Shown here: positions 8,305 through 14,659 of the stretch, in pieces
How positions within the stretch are numbered: the stretch's first letter is position 1
How the letters are laid out: the number at the start of each line of letters is the position of its first letter
Assembly: GCA_902488455.1 (NCBI GenBank)
Contig: CABTWG010000010.1
Location: 1-26,930, forward strand
From: an uncultured Peptoniphilus sp.
GTDB lineage: Bacteria; Bacillota; Clostridia; Tissierellales; Peptoniphilaceae
DNA: 26,930 nt
Direction of reading: 5' to 3'
The notes under the pieces: generated by a model
Databases searched by the model: none
The model's input: only the letters and a program-made list of their open reading frames with translations
Told to the model about the DNA's origin: nothing
Made by a program: the position numbers and the translations under genes

Positions 8305-8913
8305 ATGCTTAAAAATCTAAAATTATTAAAGGATGATATGAAAAATAAGGGATGGACAATTTGTAGTTTTATTTTCAGCTATAAAAACACAGAATACATT
8401 GTTTTAGTTAAAAGATTTGTTGGGACTGAAATCCGAATCAATAAGTACGCTCTTGTAAAGCTTAAATTTATGAAAGAGAGTGATTTGAAGGATTCTTTAG
8501 AGATTGAAGCCAATAGTAATAAGCTAATTGTAGATGCACAAACATTGAGAGAATATTTTGGCATTAAGTATTGCGATAATATTGGTGATGTACTAAAGCA
8601 GTTTACTTTACAATTGGGAAATTCAATTCCAATTGAAGTTAAAGATGAAATTTCAAAGTTGGAAAAAGAGGCCATGGTTCATTCATTAAGCTTAAGTGAT
8701 TCTGAGGATCCAGAAAAAATATACTGCACAAAAGTACGAAGAAATCCACAAGGGCATAAGAGGAGTGAGTTTAATTCTGATAAAACCAAATTACTTAGAA
8801 GAAGTTTGTTTGAACATTTTAAAGGTGATGATAGTATAAGTTTTTGTTATTCTAAAGAAAAAAATAATGAAAAAGATGATGCTACTATATTAAAGAATTT
8901 TTCGATACAATAG
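8305..8913 (+). CDS. Uncharacterised 202-residue protein paired with the recombinase
   Basis: A strong SD (AGGAGG) precedes the ATG, 15 bases after the recombinase stop, so the two form an operon. The protein has an N-terminal mixed alpha/beta region (KGWTICSFIFSYKNTEYIVLV, residues 15-35 in part) that resembles, from memory, proteins annotated DUF6037; I cannot verify this. The last third is polar and lysine-rich, ending KNFSIQ. There are no transmembrane segments and no catalytic motif I know. It may be cargo or an accessory factor. Confidence 0.75.
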   Translation: MLKNLKLLKDDMKNKGWTICSFIFSYKNTEYIVLVKRFVGTEIRINKYALVKLKFMKESDLKDSLEIEANSNKLIVDAQTLREYFGIKYCDNIGDVLKQFTLQLGNSIPIEVKDEISKLEKEAMVHSLSLSDSEDPEKIYCTKVRRNPQGHKRSEFNSDKTKLLRRSLFEHFKGDDSISFCYSKEKNNEKDDATILKNFSIQ

Positions 8914-8950
8914 GTAAAAATATAAATAATAGTTTGAATAACGATGGAAA

Positions 8951-9050
8951 ATAGCCTAACTAAAAAACATGTGAGGCAATAAAAATATTGAAAAAATATG
9001 AAATTTTAGCGGATTTAACCGAATAGGTAATCTTAGATATAGCCTAACTA
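8951..9050. repeat. Twelve-base direct repeat just left of the second rlmD tail
   Basis: ATAGCCTAACTA occurs at 8951-8962 and again at 9039-9050, the second copy ending four bases before the homology with rlmD starts. The intervening 76 bases hold no gene. It may be a recombinase binding repeat or a scar. Confidence 0.55.
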
Positions 9051-9089
9051 TCACAAGTTGAGACTGTAGTATTGATGTCAAGAAAATGA
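9051..9089 (+). pseudogene. Displaced rlmD 3' end (12 codons)
   Basis: Reading in frame gives SQVETVVLMSRK followed by TGA, homologous to the intact gene's last 12 residues but closer to the usual family C-terminus. An in-frame TAA sits just upstream at 9045-9047, so it is only a tail, not a gene. It marks the position of a second attachment-site copy. Confidence 0.8.
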
Positions 9090-9262
9090 GATAAGAGGTT
9101 ATAAAACTGCTGAAATCAATGGCTTTTAGGATTTTAAAAGAAATCTTAAAAGCTATTTTTCAATTAGAAAAACACCTTGTGGGAACATATCAATAGTAAA
9201 AATCGTAGGGGTGTGTAGACAGAATAGATATTTATAGGGAGAGTGGACAGAATAGACATATA
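9054..9262 (+). repeat. Right copy of the rlmD-end direct repeat
   Basis: Diverged copy of 7101-7305, including the terminator hairpin at 9119-9160 (stem ATGGCTTTTA with TAAAAGCTAT, then TTTTT) and the GTGTGTAGACA block. It begins the larger phage-like element. The interval from 8914 to 9313 has no coding sequence beyond this repeat and the terminator at 9277-9310. Confidence 0.8.
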
Positions 9263-9276
9263 AAATATATTAAAAA

Positions 9277-9310
9277 AAGAGCTAGCCAAAAATAAATAGG
9301 CTAGTTCTTT
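9277..9310. terminator. Bidirectional terminator after the ImmA-type gene
   Basis: AAGAGCTAGCC at 9277-9287 pairs with GGCTAGTTCTT at 9299-9309 (one G-U). An A-run on the left (9272-9278) is a T-run for leftward transcription, which ends the minus-strand gene. The right side has a shorter T-run for rightward transcription. Confidence 0.85.
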
Positions 9311-9313
9311 TAG

Positions 9314-10609
9314 TTAGAAAGGAATCTGATCATCACTTGAAAAATCAAATCCTGAATTAGAATCATCAGTAAAATCTTTATTGTATTCACTGTGGTCGCA
9401 TAAGATTCCATCTATAAAAAATCTTGTTTTAGCCCCACAAGTTTCGCAGTATCTGGCATTACTTGGGTTATGATGTATTTCACCAATATCATCAAAACCA
9501 TTAAAATTCTGAGTATGAATTCCTTCACAATCATTATATAAGTTCGTTCCACATATTTTGCAAAATAATGCATTATCACTAAATTCTTCGTTTCCACATT
9601 TAGGACAAATTTTTACTTTCATTGTTGATTCATCAAATTCTACACCATCTTCATAAAGCATATCTCGTTCACCTCTTTTTTCTGTATTCTCTTTAATATA
9701 ATCTTTCATTGTAGTGGGACTTCCGCATGTTGAGCAGTAATAATCAGTTAGTCTAACTTCGTGATCCTTGTTATCAGAACAAGAGTTATATATAGGAACC
9801 CCACATATAGGACAAAATTTTGCATGACGATTAAAGTTGTTATGACCACATATAATACAAGTACTATACTTAATAGAATTGTTACTATCAGATAAACGCT
9901 TATATTTAAATCCAAAAGCTAAAGATTTAGAACCACAATTAGCACAATAGTCTGTTCCTTTTTCGTGTTCAACACCACACTCAGGGCAATATATACTGAG
10001 AGGATTAAATGTGTTTTTAAAGAAAGAAAGCATAGAATTAGAAAAATCTCTTAAGTCTCTTGAAATGTATTGTAATCTAACCTCAGCAGCTGGGACAGTT
10101 ATGCTAAATAAATCAGATAGCGTGCTAGGATTTTTCTTTTTTTCAAACATAACAACTTGTTCAGCAAGAGGTGCAGGTGATAATAGATTCCTAGCAAAAT
10201 TATTTGCTTCTTTTTCAAGTTCTTCGTATTTATGTTTACCAACACCCTTTCTGGATAGAACATCAACACCATACATTTGGTGATGACCAATAAAAATATG
10301 TCCTAGTTCATGAGCGATGGTAAATCTAATCCAGTTCTCAGTTTTATCCACGTCATTATAATAAATAATATACTTATTTGTATCGGGTCTATAACTACAA
10401 GCGCCTAAATCACTATCGAAAAAATCAATCACATCTTGTAAAGAACAGTTAGCATAATTCATATATTCAGAGTAAGTTTTTACACTGATTTCATTGCTAA
10501 AGCAATCAATAATTTTATTTAAATCAATAGGAATTTCAGAGATTTCGGCATCTTCCAATAATTCATATGATTTCTCTAGAGAAATCTTATAATCTGGAGC
10601 ATACCTCAC
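9314..10609 (-). CDS. ImmA/IrrE-type metallopeptidase with zinc-ribbon repeats
   Basis: ImmA-type proteases cleave XRE repressors of mobile elements after DNA damage. The zinc protease motif HELGH is at residues 100-104 (FTIAHELGHIFIGHH), with a likely third ligand near Glu134 in KEANNFARNLL. Unlike ordinary ImmA proteins (about 130-250 residues), this one has 431 residues. From residue 208 on it carries repeated CxxC ribbons: CPEC/CANC, CIIC/CPIC, CSTC, CPKC/CKIC and CETC. Two modules (about 251-300 and 335-395) look like a tandem duplication. The C-terminus is acidic and ends SSDDQIPF, resembling the SSB tail. Translation starts at GTG two bases after the XRE stop, with GGAG in the end of that gene. 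Confidence 0.88.
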   Translation of the reverse strand: MRYAPDYKISLEKSYELLEDAEISEIPIDLNKIIDCFSNEISVKTYSEYMNYANCSLQDVIDFFDSDLGACSYRPDTNKYIIYYNDVDKTENWIRFTIAHELGHIFIGHHQMYGVDVLSRKGVGKHKYEELEKEANNFARNLLSPAPLAEQVVMFEKKKNPSTLSDLFSITVPAAEVRLQYISRDLRDFSNSMLSFFKNTFNPLSIYCPECGVEHEKGTDYCANCGSKSLAFGFKYKRLSDSNNSIKYSTCIICGHNNFNRHAKFCPICGVPIYNSCSDNKDHEVRLTDYYCSTCGSPTTMKDYIKENTEKRGERDMLYEDGVEFDESTMKVKICPKCGNEEFSDNALFCKICGTNLYNDCEGIHTQNFNGFDDIGEIHHNPSNARYCETCGAKTRFFIDGILCDHSEYNKDFTDDSNSGFDFSSDDQIPF

Positions 10610-10611
10610 TA

Positions 10612-10956
10612 TTACATATCTCCATTTGCATCGCCGAATTCTTCTTCAAAATGCTTCTTTAATACCTTTAACATCTCTTCTTTTTTTCCTTGATCCATGT
10701 TTCTTGCTGCTCTTTGAATAATACGAATTTCTGGTTCATCATCTATTTGCTTATTTAAGGCAAGCAGATAGTTATAGTCGACTTGTAGAACTTCAGATAT
10801 AGCCTTAAGAGTGTTATTATCTGGAGTTATTTTATCGTCGTTTTCAATTCTTGAAACTGTAGAATTACTAATTTTTACTTTTTTTGCCAATTCACGCTGA
10901 GATATTCCTAGTTCTTCACGTCTATTGGATATAACCTTTCCCAAAGTATCTTTCAT
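10612..10956 (-). CDS. XRE-family transcriptional repressor
   Basis: A 114-residue helix-turn-helix protein. The N-terminal HTH_3 domain covers about residues 7-60, with GISQRELAKKVKISNSTVS as the helix-turn-helix core. The C-terminal part (RIIQRAARNMDQGKKEEMLKVL) is helical and may dimerise. I place the start at the ATG at 10956, preceded by AAGGAGGAAG; an upstream extension would read through the promoter/operator palindrome. It is translated together with the ImmA-type gene, the classic repressor/anti-repressor-protease pair of integrative elements, and probably binds the palindrome at 10977-11024. Confidence 0.92.
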   Translation of the reverse strand: MKDTLGKVISNRREELGISQRELAKKVKISNSTVSRIENDDKITPDNNTLKAISEVLQVDYNYLLALNKQIDDEPEIRIIQRAARNMDQGKKEEMLKVLKKHFEEEFGDANGDM

Positions 10957-10976
10957 AAAACTTCCTCCTTGTAATA

Positions 10977-11024
10977 AAATTATACCACAAGTGTTGCACG
11001 CAATCAACACTTGTGGTATAATTT
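10977..11024. promoter_or_regulatory. Palindromic operator with two divergent promoters
   Basis: Arms of 20 bases (10977-10996 and 11005-11024) are perfectly inverted around an 8-base centre. Each arm contains a TATAAT -10 box: rightward at 11017-11022, leftward on the minus strand at 10979-10984. The leftward -35 is TTGATT and the rightward one is TTGCAC, each 17 bases from its -10. One protein dimer on this site would shut off both the repressor operon and the rightward operon. Confidence 0.88.
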
Positions 11025-11027
11025 ATG

Positions 11028-11106
11028 TTGAATAGATGGAACGAGATAACTTCTATATTTTTTTAAGTTAAGCGTTCCATTAAATCAACAACAAGAAAGA
11101 AGTTAT
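11028..11106 (+). promoter_or_regulatory. Leader with mutually exclusive hairpins
   Basis: GTTGA/TCAAC (11028-11032 with 11085-11089), ATGGAACG/CGTTCCAT (11036-11043 with 11073-11080) and TAACTT/AAGTTA (11047-11052 with 11065-11070) stack into one long hairpin. ATAACTTCT at 11046-11054 can instead pair over nine bases with AGAAGTTAT at 11098-11106. The two folds exclude each other. It is the 5' leader of the small gene at 11139. Confidence 0.6.
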
Positions 11107-11138
11107 TTTATCACAAGCTAAAATATAAAGAAAGGAAG

Positions 11139-11363
11139 ATGCCTATTAAAGAAATTCAAGAAGTAAAAGATGCAAATAATAAACTTATTTGTAAAATTGA
11201 AGCAGAAACTGGGATATTACAAAATATCTATAAAAAACAAGAAATTAAAGTTAGACTTGAAGTCGGACAAAGTATTGAACTAGCTAGAGGTGGATGTATC
11301 ACCTTAGTTAAAAGAATAGATAAAACAGAGTACGACATAAAGAGTTACAAAAAATCAGCATAA
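11139..11363 (+). CDS. Small early protein of unknown function (74 residues)
   Basis: First gene of the rightward transcript from the operator. It is preceded by AAAGGAAG (11131-11137) and followed by a strong terminator. The protein is compact, with alternating charged and hydrophobic residues (KLICKIEAETGILQNIYK, VRLEVGQSIELARGG) that suggest a small beta-rich fold. I see no known motif, no membrane segment and no cysteine cluster. Its position next to the repressor suggests a control role, such as an antirepressor or excision factor, but that is inference. Confidence 0.75.
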   Translation: MPIKEIQEVKDANNKLICKIEAETGILQNIYKKQEIKVRLEVGQSIELARGGCITLVKRIDKTEYDIKSYKKSA

Positions 11364-11384
11364 ATTTTTAAGAGTTGCAAGACG

Positions 11385-11421
11385 GCCTAATTTATCTTAA
11401 CGGATGAATTAGGCTTTTTTT
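11385..11421 (+). terminator. Intrinsic terminator after the 74-residue gene
   Basis: GCCTAATT at 11385-11392 pairs with AATTAGGC at 11407-11414, extended by ATC/GAT across one T-G mismatch, and a run of seven Ts follows. Confidence 0.9.
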
Positions 11422-11447
11422 ATAACAAATTATATCAAGCCTGATTA

Positions 11448-11538
11448 GCTATAAGGGCGTGAGATACACATATAAACTAATTTCAATCAATTTTGAAAGA
11501 AGTATATGGAGTACCTCTAGTTTCTTATAGCCTTTTTT
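11448..11538 (+). ncRNA. Candidate structured RNA ending in a T-run
   Basis: GCTATAAG (11448-11455) pairs with CTTATAGC (11524-11531), followed by C and six Ts. Inside are GAG/CTC (11461-11463 with 11515-11517), TAC/GTA (11465-11467 with 11511-11513), CATATA-side pairing (11469-11474 with 11503-11508) and an apical TTTCAA/TTGAAA hairpin (11481-11486 with 11493-11498). An internal loop separates the outer stem from the rest. It lies in the gap between the early terminator and the sigma-like gene. It could be an attenuator for the whole replication operon or a free RNA. I match it to no named RNA family. Confidence 0.5.
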
Positions 11539-11583
11539 AGGTGAAAGACAACTATGCTCCATAAACTGTAGGTAAAATTTGTA

Positions 11584-11620
11584 TTTCTCGCTCCTTGCTA
11601 TCGGACAAGAAAGCGAGGAA
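11584..11620 (+). promoter_or_regulatory. Hairpin covering the ribosome site of the sigma-like gene
   Basis: TTTCTCGCT at 11584-11592 pairs with AGCGAGGAA at 11612-11620 (one G-U), with an inner CTTG/CAAG stem (11594-11597 with 11606-11609). The 3' arm contains GAGGAA, the only Shine-Dalgarno candidate for the TTG start at 11625. Confidence 0.6.
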
Positions 11621-11624
11621 TATT

Positions 11625-12212
11625 TTGAAAATTAGAAAGACTAGATCGGACGAAAGAACCACGTATGTTTATAGGTTTGCAGATGAAACAAAAGTGGAAC
11701 TAAAACCAGGAAAAGATGGGATAACAGAAGTGGACATCAAAAAACTACATGCTTTAGACGACAGTGAAGTTTACTATAACAACAAGAATCTAAGACCTGA
11801 ACGAACTAAAGAAGAGAAAGCTGAAATAGATGCGTGGAAACAAGAATTTATAAGCGACTTTATAAAGAGTCATGGATATGAACCTAATGAGGACATGTTG
11901 AAAGGAGAAGCAGAGGAAAGATTCCCAAGAAATTATAACCTATCTCTTGATTTCGATAACGATGGGGATATTGATCCAGATAAAAGATTAATAGCAACTA
12001 TTAAATCCAAAGACATGAATGAAGAATTTGAATGGTCGGAGCATATGGAAGATGTACTTTCTTTATTAACGGATAAACAGCGATTAGTAATCAAGTTGAT
12101 GTATGTAGATGGATACAAGCAGTCAGAAATTGCAGATTTAATGAACATATCTTCAGCTGCGGTTAAGAAACATTTGGATAAGGCAAAAGAAACAATCAAA
12201 AATAATTTTTAA
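11625..12212 (+). CDS. Sigma-70 region-4-like regulator
   Basis: A 195-residue protein beginning with KIRKTRSDERTTYVYRFAD, a region common in phage and conjugative-element proteins of Firmicutes. The C-terminal 45 residues are a sigma region 4 / LuxR-like helix-turn-helix: LTDKQRLVIKLMYVDGYKQSEIADLMNIS is the core (quoted in part), ending HLDKAKETIKNNF. It probably activates or modulates transcription of the replication module. I place the start at TTG 11625 behind GAGGAA; a TTG at 11595 would add ten residues but lacks a ribosome site. A perfect terminator follows directly. Confidence 0.8.
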   Translation: MKIRKTRSDERTTYVYRFADETKVELKPGKDGITEVDIKKLHALDDSEVYYNNKNLRPERTKEEKAEIDAWKQEFISDFIKSHGYEPNEDMLKGEAEERFPRNYNLSLDFDNDGDIDPDKRLIATIKSKDMNEEFEWSEHMEDVLSLLTDKQRLVIKLMYVDGYKQSEIADLMNISSAAVKKHLDKAKETIKNNF

Positions 12213-12219
12213 ATATTTT

Positions 12220-12247
12220 AGGACGAGGTTAAAAACTCGTCCTTTTT
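12220..12247 (+). terminator. Terminator after the sigma-like gene
   Basis: AGGACGAG (12220-12227) and CTCGTCCT (12236-12243) form a perfect 8-bp stem with loop GTTAAAAA and a T-run. The genes downstream must depend on read-through or antitermination, as no good promoter is evident before 12298. Confidence 0.88.
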
Positions 12248-12297
12248 CTTTGCCTGTGATTTGTAAGGGAGATGACCCTTTCAGAAAGGAGGCAAAC
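12245..12297 (+). promoter_or_regulatory. Repeated leader motif, copy 1 (ribosome-site hairpin)
   Basis: Opens with TTTCTTTGCCTGTGATTT (12245-12262), found again at 16590-16607. TTTGCCT (12249-12255) pairs with AGGCAAA (12290-12296), and AAGGG/CCCTT forms an inner stem. The 3' arm overlaps AAAGGAGG, the Shine-Dalgarno site of the gene at 12298. Confidence 0.6.
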
Positions 12298-12549
12298 ATG
12301 AGGCACAAAATAATCATCAATGTAACAAATGAGAAAGGACAAAAGACAAATGTCCTTAAAGGTGCAGTCGGAAAAATTCCAAACAGATTAATAAAATTTT
12401 TGTTTGGAGACTACAGACAAATTTATCTATTAGACCCTGGGATGACAGTTGATTCAGTGGATGTTAGAGAAATCGAGAAAGGAGAAAAAAGTGTCAAGAA
12501 TAAAGCTACTAATGGAAATCAAAGAAGATGCAGAGAATCTTGCATCTAG
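12298..12549 (+). CDS. Small protein of unknown function (83 residues)
   Basis: The ATG follows AAAGGAGG with six bases of spacing. The protein starts RHKIIINVTNEKGQKTNVLKG and contains a basic, beta-rich core, then RQIYLLDPGMTVDSVDVREIE. Such short proteins often precede the DUF2800 gene in Firmicute phage-like elements, but I know no function. The 3' end overlaps the next gene by 59 bases in another frame, so the last 20 residues (Lys/Arg/Asn-rich) may be poorly conserved. Confidence 0.7.
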   Translation: MRHKIIINVTNEKGQKTNVLKGAVGKIPNRLIKFLFGDYRQIYLLDPGMTVDSVDVREIEKGEKSVKNKATNGNQRRCRESCI

Positions 12550-12790
12550 TATAGGTGTCCTTCTCAAAGCTTTAGAAAGTGATGAGGAAGTTCCTAAAGA
12601 GGGAGAGGAAGTAAAACAAGAAGAAAAGACTTATGAGATTGAAGATGTTAGAAAGATACTAGCCGACAAATCAAGATTAGGCCATACAGCTAAGATAAGA
12701 GAACTCTTAGAAAAGTATGGAGCTAAAAAGTTATCTGATATTGAACCAAGTAACTATGAAGACTTGGTAGAAGATGTGGAGAAGTTGTAA
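12491..12790 (+). CDS. Small phage protein with a conserved C-terminal helical domain
   Basis: A GTG at 12491 preceded by AAAGGAG starts a 99-residue acidic protein. The first half is a predicted helix (IKEDAENLASSIGVLLKAL). The second half, IEDVRKILADKSRLGHTAKIRELLEKYGAKKLSDIEPSNYEDLV in reading order, resembles a domain found in phage proteins sometimes misannotated as rRNA biogenesis protein Rrp5. Function is unknown; a DNA- or protein-binding role beside DUF2800/DUF2815 is inferred from position. The TAA shares its last base with the next ATG. Confidence 0.78.
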   Translation: MSRIKLLMEIKEDAENLASSIGVLLKALESDEEVPKEGEEVKQEEKTYEIEDVRKILADKSRLGHTAKIRELLEKYGAKKLSDIEPSNYEDLVEDVEKL

Positions 12791-13914
12791 TGGGTGCTCA
12801 CGCAATATTGTCCGCCTCAAGTAGTTCACGTTGGATTCACTGCCCACCAAGCGTTAGGCTTTCTCAAAAATACGAAGATGAAGTTAGTCCCTATGCACTT
12901 GAAGGCACCTCAGCTCATGCCTTAGCAGAATATAAACTAAAGAAGTTATTAGGTTTAGATACTAAAGACCCAACAGAGGATTTGGATTTTTATGATGAAG
13001 AAATGGATGAGCTAACTGAGGGATATGCCTCATACGTAGCAGAAGTAATAAGTAGATACGAAAGCTCAGCCGTCTTTGTGGAAGAAAGACTTGACCTATC
13101 AGACTATGTTAAGGAGTCCTTTGGAACTGCTGACTGTGTAGTTGTTGGAGGAAAAGAACTTCATGTAATAGATCTAAAGTATGGTCAGGGAGTTTTAATA
13201 GAGGCTAAAGAAAACACACAACTCATGTTATATGGACTTGGTGCTTTGACTATCTTTGATGGAATTTATGATATCGAGAAAGTAGTTCTTCATATCTATC
13301 AACCAAGAAGATGCAATATCTCAACTTATGAAATCAAGAAGATAGAACTTTATAAGTGGGGAGAATATGTACGAGAGATTGCCGAGAAAGCCTATAAAGG
13401 CGAAGGAGAATTCTCTTGTGGAGAATGGTGCATCTTCTGCAAAGCTAAGAATAAATGCAGGAAAAGAGCGGAAGAAAATCTAAAACTAGCACAAGAAGAA
13501 TTTACTCTACCACCAGAACTATCTGATGATGAAATTGAAGAGATTCTACCAAGATTAGACGAACTGGAACAATGGGCCAAAGATATCAAGGTTTACGCTT
13601 TAGAAAGAGCAATGAAGGGTCATAGATGGAAGGATCTAAAACTTGTCGAAGGTAGGTCTAATAGGAAATACCGAGATGAAGATGAAGTTGTAAAAAAAGT
13701 AAAAGAACTGGGATTTAATCCCTTTGAAGAAAAGTTACTTGGCATCACAGCTATGACTAAGTTACTAGGTAAGAAAGTCTTTGATGAAAATATCAGCGAC
13801 TTATTAGAAAAACCAAAAGGCAAACTTACCTTAGTGAACATTAATGATAAAAGAGAAGAAGTTGTAATTGAAAATGTGAAAGAAGAATTTGGAGGATTTA
13901 ATAATGCAAAATAA
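12790..13914 (+). CDS. DUF2800 protein, PD-(D/E)XK nuclease-like
   Basis: A 374-residue protein of the DUF2800 family, related in sequence to RecB/Cas4-like nucleases. It starts GAHAILSASSSSRWIHCPPSVRLS, the family's N-terminal signature. The nuclease core has VFVEERLDLSDY, GTADCVVV and HVIDLKYGQG (Asp and Lys of the active site, about residues 130-136). A cysteine cluster CGEWCIFCKAKNKCR near residues 213-227 may bind an iron-sulphur cluster. It overlaps the previous and next genes by one and eleven bases. With DUF2815 and the polymerase it probably serves element recombination or replication. Confidence 0.9.
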   Translation: MGAHAILSASSSSRWIHCPPSVRLSQKYEDEVSPYALEGTSAHALAEYKLKKLLGLDTKDPTEDLDFYDEEMDELTEGYASYVAEVISRYESSAVFVEERLDLSDYVKESFGTADCVVVGGKELHVIDLKYGQGVLIEAKENTQLMLYGLGALTIFDGIYDIEKVVLHIYQPRRCNISTYEIKKIELYKWGEYVREIAEKAYKGEGEFSCGEWCIFCKAKNKCRKRAEENLKLAQEEFTLPPELSDDEIEEILPRLDELEQWAKDIKVYALERAMKGHRWKDLKLVEGRSNRKYRDEDEVVKKVKELGFNPFEEKLLGITAMTKLLGKKVFDENISDLLEKPKGKLTLVNINDKREEVVIENVKEEFGGFNNAK

Positions 13915-14449
13915 AACAAAAGTAATTACAGGTGAAGTTAGATTATCATATTTTAACGGATGGGAACCAAAGTCAATCAATGGTGGTAAAGAAAGATACT
14001 CAGTATCTGTCATTATCCCAAAGAGCGACCAAAAGACAATTGAGAAGATTGAAAAAGCAGTAGATGCTGCTATTGATGAAGGACTTTCTAAATTCAATGG
14101 GAAAAAACCTAATAAGAAAGCTATCAAACTTCCATTAAGAGATGGTGACACAGAAAAAGATGATGAGGCTTATGCCGATGCATACTTCTTAAATGCCAAC
14201 TCTATGACAGCACCTCAAATTGTGGATAGAAATGTAGAACCTATTCTTGATAGAAGTGAAGTCTACTCAGGGGTTTATGCGAGGGTATCACTAAACTTCT
14301 ACGCCTATAACGTAAATGGTAATAAAGGAGTGGCCGTAGGTCTTGGAAATATTCAAAAACTAAGAGATGGACAACCTCTAGGAAATAGGTCTAATGCAGC
14401 AGATGACTTTGATGCTATGGACGATGATGAAGAAGATTTCTTAGCATAG
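13904..14449 (+). CDS. DUF2815 protein, likely ssDNA-binding/annealing
   Basis: A 181-residue DUF2815 protein. The family is common next to DUF2800 and phage polymerase genes and is generally thought to bind single-stranded DNA. Family blocks are TGEVRLSYFNGWEPKSING, SVSVIIPKSD, GVYARVSLNFYAYNVNGNKG and VAVGLGNIQKL. The acidic tail DFDAMDDDEEDFLA looks like that of SSB-type proteins. The ATG at 13904 has GGAGG at 13891-13895 inside the end of DUF2800. A TTG at 13889 could extend it by five residues but has no ribosome site. Confidence 0.9.
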   Translation: MQNKTKVITGEVRLSYFNGWEPKSINGGKERYSVSVIIPKSDQKTIEKIEKAVDAAIDEGLSKFNGKKPNKKAIKLPLRDGDTEKDDEAYADAYFLNANSMTAPQIVDRNVEPILDRSEVYSGVYARVSLNFYAYNVNGNKGVAVGLGNIQKLRDGQPLGNRSNAADDFDAMDDDEEDFLA

Positions 14450-14458
14450 GAGGCAGAA

Positions 14459-14659
14459 ATGGACTATTTAATTACAGCAATAGTTTTAGCTATTTGGTCC
14501 TTTTTATGGTATAAGCTTGGATTTTTACAAGCTCAGCTAAAAGAACTAGATAGAGATATCAGAAAAATAGAAAAACAAATAAAAGAAGATAGAAAAAATA
14601 ATTTAGCAGAATTAACAAAGCTTAGTGATAGCTATGAAGAAATTGTCCATAGATCTTGA
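14459..14659 (+). CDS. Small membrane-anchored coiled-coil protein
   Basis: A 66-residue protein with one N-terminal hydrophobic segment (about residues 4-20, LITAIVLAIWSFLWYKLG) followed by a charged helix that reads as a coiled coil (LKELDRDIRKIEKQIKEDRKN). The SD AGGAGG at 14448-14453 is strong. Its 3' end overlaps the polymerase start by 26 bases, so it belongs to the same operon. I do not recognise a family; a membrane tether for the replication complex is only speculation. Confidence 0.75.
   Translation: MDYLITAIVLAIWSFLWYKLGFLQAQLKELDRDIRKIEKQIKEDRKNNLAELTKLSDSYEEIVHRS

Larger units (their letters stand above)
7137..9089 (+). mobile_element. Two-kilobase integrated unit with serine recombinase
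   Basis: The unit is bounded on the left by the rlmD stop and on the right by a second rlmD tail (stop TGA at 9087-9089). It carries only a serine recombinase and one other protein. The boundaries follow from the duplicated rlmD end. It could be a small integrative element, a decayed remnant of a larger one, or the left end of the phage-like element on its right if the second repeat is an old att scar. Confidence 0.6.

Noticed and set aside
9051..9089. Second methyltransferase gene
   Set aside because: Only 12 codons match and an in-frame stop lies just upstream, so it is an attachment-site copy.
10011..10283. Plus-strand frame of 90 codons inside the ImmA-type gene
   Set aside because: It is antisense to a confident metallopeptidase gene and has no recognisable domain.
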